A stretch of DNA of 64,000 nt from contig NZ_FQZN01000016.1 of assembly GCF_900142015.1 (NCBI RefSeq), forward strand, positions 84,058 to 148,057, read 5' to 3'. This DNA comes from Bacteroides stercorirosoris. GTDB lineage: Bacteria; Bacteroidota; Bacteroidia; Bacteroidales; Bacteroidaceae. How positions within the stretch are numbered: position 1 is the stretch's first letter; each line of letters opens with the position of its first letter. The notes under the pieces are model-generated. The model was not told the origin of the DNA. It searched no databases and worked only from the letters and a program-made list of their open reading frames with translations. A program made the position numbers and the translations under genes. Below, piece by piece: positions 17,426 through 25,301 of the stretch.

Positions 17426-17990
17426 TATAGATATTAGGGAGTTGTGGAACAAGCAGGCGGTTCCGGCTGTTGACCAGGCCGACATACTTGGAAAAATAAA
17501 AGGTTTCAGAAGAAAGGGGATTATGAGAACGACAATTCTCAATGCAGTCTTATTGCTTACTATTCTTTTTATCATCTTTATCTGGGTATACTTTAAACCA
17601 CAATTGATGAGTACCAAAATCGGTATTATACTGTCGATTCTGCCAATGGGAATGGCTCTCGTTTTTAATAATGGCTTGACTTCATTATATAGGAAAATAG
17701 ACGAGAAACAGTCGAATATGGATTACTTGAATGCTTTGCTAAAGGTTAGAAGCAAGGAACATATCATGCAGACCAAACTGTTGAACCTCTATTTCATTTT
17801 ATTGTCCGCAGGGATTGCACTCTATATGTATGAATATACTTTGAAAAGGTCTTTACTATTCGGTGTGGCAGCATATTCTGTTGTACTTTTATGGATCGGT
17901 TTTAATTGGTTCTTTTTGCGACCGAGAATGATTGAAAAGAATAAGCGAAAGATGGGAGACTTGATAAAACAAATAAAGAAACTCTTATGA
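17415..17990 (+). CDS. Membrane protein, probable anti-sigma factor partner
   Basis: The 191-residue protein begins with a short soluble segment (ENDIDIRELWNKQAVPAVDQ, about 1-35). About four membrane segments follow: LLLTILFIIFIWVYF, IGIILSILPMGMALVF, LYFILLSAGIALYMY, FGVAAYSVVLLWIGFNWFF. The overlap of 11 bp with the ECF sigma gene argues for coupled translation. It lacks a clear ZAS/HHCC anti-sigma motif, so it is not a standard FecR or zinc anti-sigma. Its N-terminal segment resembles the short cytoplasmic regions of Bacteroides anti-sigma-like membrane proteins. Function inferred from context only. Confidence 0.6.
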   Translation: MENDIDIRELWNKQAVPAVDQADILGKIKGFRRKGIMRTTILNAVLLLTILFIIFIWVYFKPQLMSTKIGIILSILPMGMALVFNNGLTSLYRKIDEKQSNMDYLNALLKVRSKEHIMQTKLLNLYFILLSAGIALYMYEYTLKRSLLFGVAAYSVVLLWIGFNWFFLRPRMIEKNKRKMGDLIKQIKKLL

Positions 17991-18082
17991 ATTTCAGGGC
18001 CTGTATAGTCTCTAATTCTCAAATGCTGATGTAAAGAGCACTATTAGTCTATTCTGTTGCGGTAGAATTAAAGAAGAATCTG

Positions 18083-18090
18083 TAAATTTG
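18083..18090 (+). promoter_or_regulatory. -7 promoter box of AraC-type gene at 18111
   Basis: TAAATTTG fits the Bacteroides sigma-ABfr -7 consensus TAnnTTTG, 20 bp before the AraC start codon. Confidence 0.6.
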
Positions 18091-18110
18091 TAGCAAAACA
18101 GATATGCATT

Positions 18111-19016
18111 ATGCCTGAAACAATTCCTCAATTCTATAAGAGAATACAATGCTACGACCCGAGGCCGGATGCCGTTTATTCCAAAGAGAAAGAATATTTC
18201 AATCTCTTCTTCCGGCAATGTAACTTCGGGACGGTGCAATTCAGTTATCGGGATTTCTATAAAGTGACTCTGATAGTGGGGACGGGAAAATTGTATTATG
18301 CCGATAAATGGATATTGGTGGACCGTCCTGCCTTGTTGTTTTCTAATCCTTTGGTGCCTTATGCGTGGGAGTCAGTCAGTGAAGAACAGAAAGGAATGTT
18401 TTGCATCTTTAATGAACAGTTTGTACGAACGGAAGAGAAGAACGGCTCTTTAGCAAATACGCCTTTGTTCAGGCTGACGGGTGATAAGGTTTTCTTTTTG
18501 GATGAAGTGCAATTGGCAAATGTGCAGAACATATATGCCCGGATGCAGGAGGAACTGCAATCTGACTATGCAGGCAAGTCCGATGTATTGCGGTGTTATC
18601 TGCATTTATTGATACATACGGCTGTGAAGATGCAGGATATCAATCAGTATGAATCGCATCCGAATGCTTCGCAACGCATTGCCGAATTGTTTCTTGAACT
18701 ATTAGAAAGACAGTTTCCGGTAGATTACCCCCGTGCCACACTGATTTTGCATACTCCTGCCGATTATGCCGACCGGTTGTCCGTACACGTCAACCATCTG
18801 AATAAGGCTATTAAAGAGACTACCGGAAAAACGACATCCGAACTGATTGCCGGAAGAGTCGTCAAAGAAGCTACCCAATATTTGCAGCATACCAATCGCT
18901 CCATATCTGAAATTGCATTCAGCCTGGGCTTTGAATCTATTTCCTATTTCAGTAAATTCTATCGTAAACATACCGATCAGTCACCGACCAAAGTGCGGGA
19001 ACAGGCAACTATTTGA
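18111..19016 (+). CDS. AraC-family transcriptional regulator
   Basis: The 301-residue protein has a cupin-like N-terminal domain (FRDFYKVTLIVGTGKLYYADKW-type residues, LLFSNPLVPYAWE) and a linker helix region. The C-terminal AraC domain (about 200-300) includes YADRLSVHVNHLNKAIKET and SISEIAFSLGFESISYFSKFY, ending DQSPTKVREQ. A TAnnTTTG box lies 20 bp upstream. The aldo/keto reductase gene follows 81 bp downstream in the same direction, under its own -7 box, and is a likely target. The ligand is unknown. Confidence 0.9.
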   Translation: MPETIPQFYKRIQCYDPRPDAVYSKEKEYFNLFFRQCNFGTVQFSYRDFYKVTLIVGTGKLYYADKWILVDRPALLFSNPLVPYAWESVSEEQKGMFCIFNEQFVRTEEKNGSLANTPLFRLTGDKVFFLDEVQLANVQNIYARMQEELQSDYAGKSDVLRCYLHLLIHTAVKMQDINQYESHPNASQRIAELFLELLERQFPVDYPRATLILHTPADYADRLSVHVNHLNKAIKETTGKTTSELIAGRVVKEATQYLQHTNRSISEIAFSLGFESISYFSKFYRKHTDQSPTKVREQATI

Positions 19017-19067
19017 TTTGTACAAATGATGCTTTGAATAGTGCTAATCCATCCGTGTGCTATCGCC

Positions 19068-19075
19068 TAATTTTG
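19068..19075 (+). promoter_or_regulatory. -7 promoter box of aldo/keto reductase gene
   Basis: TAATTTTG followed by C matches the Bacteroides -7 box and lies 22 bp before the start codon. Confidence 0.65.
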
Positions 19076-19097
19076 CATCGACTTAAATAGTAGAATT

Positions 19098-20099
19098 ATG
19101 AAGTATAGAAAATTAGGTAAAACGGATGTGCAACTGTCTGCAATAGGGTTGGGTTGCATGGGGATGAGTGCTGCGTATGGAACGGCGGATGAGAAAGAGA
19201 GTATGGCAACGTTGCATCGTGCCCTGGAACTTGGCGTGAACTTTTGGGATACGGCGGATGTCTATGGCAATGGAGCCAATGAAGAACTGCTCTCTAAAGT
19301 GCTGTGCGAAAAGAGAAATCAAATTTTTATTGCGACGAAGTTCGGTTTCAGGTTGCGTAATGAGAAAGGCAGCGTGTTTGGTGGAGGCGAGAGCTATGTG
19401 GATGGCTCTCCCGCATATGTCAGGCAGGCGGTGGAGAAAAGCCTCAGACGGTTGAAGATTGAGACGATAGATTTGTACTATGCCCACCGGATAGATCCGT
19501 CTGTTCCTGTTGAGGAAACGGTAGGGGCGATGGCTGAACTGGTAAAAGAGGGCAAGGTCCGTTATCTGGGACTGAGCGAGTGCTCTCCCGAAACTTTGAG
19601 GAAAGCTAATGCCGTGCATCCTATTGCCGCCGTTGAGAGTGAGTATTCTTTGCTGACTCGTGATGTGGAAAAGGAAATAGTGCCATTGACGAAAGAATTG
19701 GAGATTACCCTGGTGCCTTTTTCACCTTTAGGCAGGGGACTGGTGACTAATACAATTCGTGTGGAAGCTCTGGGAACGGATGATTACCGAAAGCATCTGC
19801 CCCGCTACAACGGCGAACATTGGGAAAACAATCAAAGGTTATCTGCCGGATTTGCGGAAATCGCAGCGGGGAAGGGGATTACTCCTGCACAGCTTGCCTT
19901 GGCCTGGGTGTTGGCACAAAGTGAAAATCTCATTCCTATACCGGGAACCAAACGCTCCCGGTATCTGGAAGAGAATGCAAAAGCTGCTGATGTGGATTTG
20001 TCTGCCGAAGATATTGCGGACATAGAACATCTGTTGAAGAAGTACCCCAATGTCGGCGACAGATACAATGAGCGTGAATTCAAGTTTGTAGGTAAATAA
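19098..20099 (+). CDS. Aldo/keto reductase
   Basis: The 333-residue protein has the family length and pattern. KLGKTDVQLSAIGLGCMGMS starts the barrel, FWDTADVYGNGANEELL holds the catalytic Asp and Tyr, FIATKFGF the catalytic Lys, and DLYYAHRIDP the catalytic His. ALAWVLAQ and IPIPGTKR near the C-terminus are the NADPH-binding signature. The enzyme reduces aldehydes or ketones to alcohols in the cytoplasm, using NADPH. Substrate unknown. It is preceded by an AraC gene and followed by a convergent hydrolase gene 24 bp away. Confidence 0.95.
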   Translation: MKYRKLGKTDVQLSAIGLGCMGMSAAYGTADEKESMATLHRALELGVNFWDTADVYGNGANEELLSKVLCEKRNQIFIATKFGFRLRNEKGSVFGGGESYVDGSPAYVRQAVEKSLRRLKIETIDLYYAHRIDPSVPVEETVGAMAELVKEGKVRYLGLSECSPETLRKANAVHPIAAVESEYSLLTRDVEKEIVPLTKELEITLVPFSPLGRGLVTNTIRVEALGTDDYRKHLPRYNGEHWENNQRLSAGFAEIAAGKGITPAQLALAWVLAQSENLIPIPGTKRSRYLEENAKAADVDLSAEDIADIEHLLKKYPNVGDRYNEREFKFVGK

Positions 20100-20123
20100 G
20101 CATCGGGGGCAACCTCCGGATAT

Positions 20124-21509
20124 TTATTTCTTCTTCAATTTGAGAATCCAGTCTGACATATCTTTCAGAACTTCCGGACTAATTGTTTCTTCCAGTTGTC
20201 CGTATTCGCTGATAGTACAAGTCTTGCACGCTTGAAATAGATGGTTCAGGCCGGGATATTCTTTAGTGGTGACTTGCTTGTTTCCGTTGGATTTCACCCA
20301 CTGCTCCACTGCTCCGAGGTTCATGTCGGCGTCTACTTGCAGGTCTTTCTCTCCATTGAGAGCCAGGACGGGGCATTTGGTCTTCTTTAAGTCGGAAGTA
20401 GGGTCATATCTCATGAAATGCAAATACCAGGGGGAGAGCATTGAGTTCATTTGAGCCTCTGCCTGTTTCATGACATTGGGGTCTTGCAGTTGTCCGGGAG
20501 AAAGCGTTTGCGCAACATTGGCATACAATTCCTTCCGGATTTCTTCTGTACTCTTATCCTGGGTTAATAAAGCGTAGCGGGTGCGTAGCACGGGTTTAGT
20601 CAATTCCCATGCAGCATCCGGCATACCGCTGGATTTGGAAATCATCTCACTTTGTTTTAGTATCAGACTGTCTCCCTGAATGGTGGCGCCTGCCAACGAA
20701 ACGATGAAAGCCACTTCTTTATTCCGGGCAGCCAGCATAAAAGCTATGGTTCCTCCGGCACTGTGCCCGATGATTCCTATCTGTTTGGAATTTATCTCTT
20801 TCCTGCTTTTCAGATACTGGAAAGCAGCTTCCGCATCGCTGGCAAAATCTTCATTCGTGGCAGATGCATATACTCCTTTCGACTCACCAACGCCTCTGTC
20901 GTCACAACGCAGAACGGCTATTCCGTTGCGGGTTAAGTAATCGGCAATCACTAAGAAAGGTTTATGTCCCATGATTTCTTCATCCCTGTTTTGCGGGCCA
21001 CTACCAGTCACTAATACTACCGCCGGAAATTTACTCCCTTGTTCAGGCAAAGTCAATGTTCCGGCAAGTGTGATGCCGGCTTGCGGATTTTCAATGGTTA
21101 TGTCTTCCACTTTGTAAGGGAAAGGCGGTTGAGGCTCTTGTGGACGGTTCATCTTGGCGGATTCTCCTTTTTCCAAATCTAATTTCAATGGAATGCCTTG
21201 TGTGAAGTTTCCATATATCTTGTTGTCCGCTCCGAGTTTTCCCTTATAAGAGGCATGTATATTGGGAATCTGAATCGTTAGTACCGAATCTTTGAAAAGG
21301 GTTGATTCTGTAGGAATACCCTTAACTCCCTGATCCGGACTGTCGCAGGTGGATGTATAACCTTGTTCGGTCTTTTGCAGATTGAAGCAAATAGTGAGTG
21401 AACTGGTAGGGAGTGATAATTTTCCGTTCCACGCACCTGAAATATCCTGGGAATAGATGCAAACAGGAACAAGTATTCCCATTAGTAATAAGGCAAACTG
21501 TTTCTTCAT
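20124..21509 (-). CDS. Secreted alpha/beta hydrolase (dienelactone-hydrolase type) with N-terminal beta domain
   Basis: The 461-residue protein starts with a signal peptide (MKKQFALLLMGILVPVCIYSQ). Residues about 22-125 form a beta-rich domain (ISGAWNGKLSLPTSS) common in this Bacteroides family. Residues about 140-455 are the hydrolase: VVLVTGSGPQNRDE, LRCDDRGVGESKG, nucleophile elbow GHSAGG (Ser250), catalytic Asp in ALNGEKDLQVD and His in YPGLNHLFQ. It probably works in the periplasm on ester or peptide bonds. It is convergent with the aldo/keto reductase and divergent from an AraC gene, the most likely regulator on that side. Confidence 0.9.
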   Translation of the reverse strand: MKKQFALLLMGILVPVCIYSQDISGAWNGKLSLPTSSLTICFNLQKTEQGYTSTCDSPDQGVKGIPTESTLFKDSVLTIQIPNIHASYKGKLGADNKIYGNFTQGIPLKLDLEKGESAKMNRPQEPQPPFPYKVEDITIENPQAGITLAGTLTLPEQGSKFPAVVLVTGSGPQNRDEEIMGHKPFLVIADYLTRNGIAVLRCDDRGVGESKGVYASATNEDFASDAEAAFQYLKSRKEINSKQIGIIGHSAGGTIAFMLAARNKEVAFIVSLAGATIQGDSLILKQSEMISKSSGMPDAAWELTKPVLRTRYALLTQDKSTEEIRKELYANVAQTLSPGQLQDPNVMKQAEAQMNSMLSPWYLHFMRYDPTSDLKKTKCPVLALNGEKDLQVDADMNLGAVEQWVKSNGNKQVTTKEYPGLNHLFQACKTCTISEYGQLEETISPEVLKDMSDWILKLKKK

Positions 21510-21652
21510 CAGAGTAATTTTTATATGTATTGATTGTCAAAGTTAGTAAAAGAAATGACAAGGAAATAAATATTCATTCTAAATATCACCGGCAGATGCG
21601 AAAAAACATAATTTTAAGTCAGGTGTGCAAGTGGAATTATGACAGGAATGAA

Positions 21653-21660
21653 TATATTTG
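21653..21660 (+). promoter_or_regulatory. -7 promoter box of AraC gene at 21711
   Basis: TATATTTG followed by C fits the Bacteroides -7 consensus, 50 bp upstream of the AraC start codon. Confidence 0.6.
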
Positions 21661-21710
21661 CGGGTTGTAATTTCATGGTAAGAGTTTATTCATAAATAAG
21701 AGATTATTAA

Positions 21711-22586
21711 ATGAAGAAATCAATCCCCCGGTATACATTTTATAAGCATAAGTATGGGAGTGAACTTTTAGTGGATGTCGTGGAACTGAAATACGTGAAG
21801 CGGTTTCTGGCTGAAGGGGCTGCGCATACGTTGACTTATTATGATATTACTTTCATTACGGAAGGAGAGGGGAGATTCTCGATTGATAATCAGATATGTG
21901 AAGCAATTCCCGGTGATGTGTTCTTCTCCAAACCCGGCGAAATACGGAATTGGGATACAGCTCATATTGCAGATGGTTATGCGCTGATTTTTGAAGATGA
22001 GTTCTTGTCTTCCTTCTTCAAGGACCCTTTGTTTGTGCAACATCTCCCGTTCTTCAACCTGGAAAAGACAGCTTCTAAACTCCATTTGTCTGATGAACTT
22101 TATAAGCGCATGATGCAGCTTCTGCATGATATAAAGGCAGAAATCGACTTGTACAGACAGAATGATATACATGTGCTGAGGGCATTGCTTTACGAAGCTC
22201 TTATGCTGCTGAACCGGGGGTATCTGAATATGCTATCTCAGGGAGAGAAGGATAAGGAAGCCGGCAGCATTCACGTCAGCAGATTTGTAGAACTGGTCGG
22301 AGCGAACCTGAAAGAACAACATTCCGTCCGGTTTTATGCGGATAAGCTCTGTATTACTCCCAACTATCTGAATGAAGTTGTGAATTCGGCAATGAACCTC
22401 AGTGCCAAACAATATATCCTGAATAAGATTATGGATGAGGCTAAAAAGCAGCTCATCTATACCGATATTTCCATATCAGACTTGTCATTTGAACTTCATT
22501 TCTCTACTGTTGCTTATTTCGTGCGTTGTTTCCGGCAGTGTACGGGAGAGACGCCATTAGCTTACCGGAAACTGTATAAACCGTAA
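21711..22586 (+). CDS. AraC-family transcriptional regulator
   Basis: The 291-residue protein has an N-terminal cupin-like domain (DITFITEGEGRFSIDNQI, PGDVFFSKPGEIRNWD) and a C-terminal AraC domain (about 190-290): HSVRFYADKLCITPNYLNEV and SISDLSFELHFSTVAYFVRCF, ending GETPLAYRKL. Its position divergent from the secreted hydrolase and just upstream of the PNPOx-like gene makes both possible targets. The ligand is unknown. Confidence 0.9.
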   Translation: MKKSIPRYTFYKHKYGSELLVDVVELKYVKRFLAEGAAHTLTYYDITFITEGEGRFSIDNQICEAIPGDVFFSKPGEIRNWDTAHIADGYALIFEDEFLSSFFKDPLFVQHLPFFNLEKTASKLHLSDELYKRMMQLLHDIKAEIDLYRQNDIHVLRALLYEALMLLNRGYLNMLSQGEKDKEAGSIHVSRFVELVGANLKEQHSVRFYADKLCITPNYLNEVVNSAMNLSAKQYILNKIMDEAKKQLIYTDISISDLSFELHFSTVAYFVRCFRQCTGETPLAYRKLYKP

Positions 22587-22638
22587 AAAGTGCTATTTCT
22601 CCCTTGGTTTTTATTGCATTGATGTTCTGTGTCGTGCT

Positions 22639-22646
22639 TATCTTTG
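22639..22646 (+). promoter_or_regulatory. -7 promoter box of PNPOx-like gene
   Basis: TATCTTTG followed by C fits the Bacteroides -7 consensus, 28 bp before the start codon. Confidence 0.6.
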
Positions 22647-22674
22647 CCGCAACAATAACCCATAAAATAATGAA

Positions 22675-23097
22675 ATGATGAGAGATGCAGAGAAAACAGT
22701 AGGAGGTATGATTGATAAGTTGAAAACCGCTTTCATCGGTTCGATAGATGCAGAAGGTTTTCCGAATATCAAAGCTATGTTGCAGCCCCGGAAAAGGGAG
22801 GGGATAAAAGTTATCTATCTGACCACGAACACTTCGTCAATGCGTGTTGCACAATACCGGAAAAATGACCGTGCAAGTATTTACTTTTGTGATACGCGAT
22901 TCTTCAGGGGAGTGATGTTGCGCGGCACAATGGAAGTGCTGACGGATGCCTCCAGTAAGGAGATGATATGGCAGGAAGGCGATACCATGTATTATCCGGA
23001 AGGTGTGACGGACCCGGATTATTGTGTGCTGAAGTTTACGGCAATTTCCGGGAGGTATTATAGTAACTTTAAATCGGAAAGTTTTGTAGTTGACTAA
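22675..23097 (+). CDS. Pyridoxamine 5'-phosphate oxidase-like FMN-binding protein
   Basis: The 140-residue single-domain protein has the split-barrel pattern: TAFIGSIDAEGFPNIKAML, VIYLTTNTSSMRVAQYRKN, ASIYFCDT, then GVMLRGTMEVLTD. Proteins of this size bind FMN or related flavins and include general-stress and nitroreductase-like members. True PdxH proteins are longer (over 200 residues), so this is not likely the vitamin B6 oxidase. It has its own -7 box and follows an AraC gene by 88 bp. Confidence 0.85.
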   Translation: MMRDAEKTVGGMIDKLKTAFIGSIDAEGFPNIKAMLQPRKREGIKVIYLTTNTSSMRVAQYRKNDRASIYFCDTRFFRGVMLRGTMEVLTDASSKEMIWQEGDTMYYPEGVTDPDYCVLKFTAISGRYYSNFKSESFVVD

Positions 23098-23189
23098 TAA
23101 TCAGATGGCTTTATCTTTTTAATACTAAACTTGTCTTTTTTGTGTTAGCCTTTGTCCATTTTGTGTCTTTTCTCTCGGTTGATATAGCC

Positions 23190-23197
23190 TAATTTTG
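23190..23197 (+). promoter_or_regulatory. -7 promoter box of LruC-domain gene
   Basis: TAATTTTG followed by C fits the Bacteroides -7 consensus, 42 bp before the start codon of the LruC-domain lipoprotein. Confidence 0.65.
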
Positions 23198-23239
23198 CAT
23201 GTAGTTTACTACTGACTATGTAATTTTAATATTGTATTT

Positions 23240-25159
23240 ATGAGACAAAAGTACTTAAAAATCGCTATGATTGTGATTGCCACAATTGTATTCAATGGTC
23301 TGATGACAGGATGCGTGGAAAAAGACGTATATAACCCGGATGCAGGCAAACAACCTTTACCTGATCCGGATGAATATTTTGGTTTTGAAACGCGTGGTGA
23401 TGTGAAGCTTCTGGTGAACTATAATGTTCCGAGTTTTACTGCTCTTGTAGAGGTATATGACGAAGATCCTATGGTGGAAGGTACGTCGGTGAAAAAAGAA
23501 GGGGTGGAGGCTATATTCAAAACTTATACGGATAACAACGGAAAGTATGAGGGGAAAATGAATATACCGACCTCAGTGGAGAAAGTTTATTTATGTACGG
23601 AAACTTGTGGACTGCCAAGATGTGTGGAAATGAAAATTAAAGACAATGCTGTTAGCTTTGATATGAGTGTGAAGCAGTTAAGACCTTCTACACGATCTTA
23701 TTCGTTTGGTGAAACAAAGCCTCCGTATACTATTGATAGGTCTAAGAATCTTTATTCACTGTGTAAATGGGGAGAGAAAGGAAATCTTGCTTCTAGTAAG
23801 GATTATATAAAATCTGTGAATCAGGTTGGTGATGAGAAAATTTCAGATGTAACAAAGCGCCTGAAGAAATTTTTCAATCCATATAATATTGCGGATGTGA
23901 ATAATTCAAGTTTATTTTCAGCCCCCGAGGTTACTAATATAAAGATAAAAGAAAAAACAAAATTGGATGTTGTATTCCTTGATCGGGATGCTTCTTATGA
24001 TAATACGTTTGGATATTATTTTTATAAAACGTCTGATCGCGTAGGTGTGAACAATGTGAAGAAATATATTGTATTTCCAAATGTTACTTTCTCGGCATAT
24101 GAAGGTCAATTATCTATATTAAGCTGTGGAAACAAAGTACGTTTGCTCTATTTTGATGAGAACGGTAATGCCGCAGAAGAATTTCCGGAAGGATATACGG
24201 TAGGCTGGTTTCTCTATGCTGATGGATATAATGGCTACAAACATGATTCTGATGTTAAAGAGAATGAAATTAGGACGAAAGAACTTCGTACTTCTAATGA
24301 AGTAATGATAACTCAGAATGGATTTGTTACAGTGAAAGATGAAAAGAGTGGAAAGACCATTATAGGTGTTGAAGATGGAGCGAACCAAAGTTACTGTGAC
24401 CTCTTGTTCTATGTAGATGCCACTCCGGAAGGAAGTATTGACGACCCTAATAGACCTGTTATTAAACCTGACGATGGTAAAGAGGATCCGGAACCGGATC
24501 CGGTAGAACCTCTTAAAGGTACGCTGGCGTTTGAAGACATCTGGCCTTCGGGTGGTGATTATGACATGAATGATGTAATAGTGGAATACAGGCGTGAAGT
24601 TTCTTTTAATACCAAGAATATGGTAACAAAGATAGTCGATACATTTACTCCGGTACATGATGGCGCTACATTCTTAAATGCGTTCGCTTATCAGATAGAT
24701 CCCGGACAACTTGGTAAAGTGACTTCAACGGATGTAAAAGTAGAAAATGAAACATCGTCCATTATAGTGACACCTAATGTTAAGGAAAGTATTGGCAAGA
24801 CGTATACAATAACCAGAGAATTCAATGCTTCTTTTAAGAAGGATGATTTGAAAGGTTACAATCCATATATCATTGTAAAGTATGCTGATGGGCAAAAGGA
24901 TAGGGCAGAGGTACATTTACCTAAGCATAAAGCCACATCTTTAGCTAATCAGTCGCTTATCGGCACTAATAAGGATGCTTATTACATTGACCGTGAAGGA
25001 GCATATCCGTTTGCCATTGATATTCCTGTATTGGGCTTCAAGCCGGTAACAGAAAGGCAGCGTATTGACAGTGAATATCCTGATTTCACGAAATGGGCAG
25101 ACTCAAAGGGGGCCAAATATACAGACTGGTATGAAAATTATACCGGTCCCCGGAAATAA
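23240..25159 (+). CDS. LruC-domain surface lipoprotein
   Basis: The 639-residue protein has a lipobox LMTGC (Cys25). After a variable N-terminal part (about 30-400, including KLLVNYNVPSFTALVEVYDED), a Pro/Asp/Glu-rich linker (about 405-425) leads to the LruC/DUF4842 domain (about 425-635). Its pattern includes LAFEDIWPSGGDYDMNDVIV, then GATFLNAFAYQID, and a late YPFAIDIP. Such proteins are surface lipoproteins in Bacteroides and Leptospira with possible carbohydrate- or Ca-binding roles; the GGDYDMND motif looks like a metal-binding loop. It has its own promoter and terminator and precedes a HTCS regulator, but no SusC/SusD genes are near. Confidence 0.85.
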   Translation: MRQKYLKIAMIVIATIVFNGLMTGCVEKDVYNPDAGKQPLPDPDEYFGFETRGDVKLLVNYNVPSFTALVEVYDEDPMVEGTSVKKEGVEAIFKTYTDNNGKYEGKMNIPTSVEKVYLCTETCGLPRCVEMKIKDNAVSFDMSVKQLRPSTRSYSFGETKPPYTIDRSKNLYSLCKWGEKGNLASSKDYIKSVNQVGDEKISDVTKRLKKFFNPYNIADVNNSSLFSAPEVTNIKIKEKTKLDVVFLDRDASYDNTFGYYFYKTSDRVGVNNVKKYIVFPNVTFSAYEGQLSILSCGNKVRLLYFDENGNAAEEFPEGYTVGWFLYADGYNGYKHDSDVKENEIRTKELRTSNEVMITQNGFVTVKDEKSGKTIIGVEDGANQSYCDLLFYVDATPEGSIDDPNRPVIKPDDGKEDPEPDPVEPLKGTLAFEDIWPSGGDYDMNDVIVEYRREVSFNTKNMVTKIVDTFTPVHDGATFLNAFAYQIDPGQLGKVTSTDVKVENETSSIIVTPNVKESIGKTYTITREFNASFKKDDLKGYNPYIIVKYADGQKDRAEVHLPKHKATSLANQSLIGTNKDAYYIDREGAYPFAIDIPVLGFKPVTERQRIDSEYPDFTKWADSKGAKYTDWYENYTGPRK

Positions 25160-25174
25160 TCTAATTGGTGGGGG

Positions 25175-25222
25175 ATGGAGCAAGCGGACAGCCTATGGCT
25201 GAATGGTTTGCTCCATTTTTTT
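25175..25222 (+). terminator. Rho-independent terminator of LruC-domain gene
   Basis: ATGGAGCAA and TTGCTCCAT form a 9-bp perfect stem around a 24-base loop, followed by a run of seven T. Confidence 0.85.
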
Positions 25223-25301
25223 GTTTTTATGGTTTCAGTATGCTCTTTATCGAATTTAATTACTACTTTCGCTTTAACCAATGCCTGAACGGGCCTTATA
25301 T

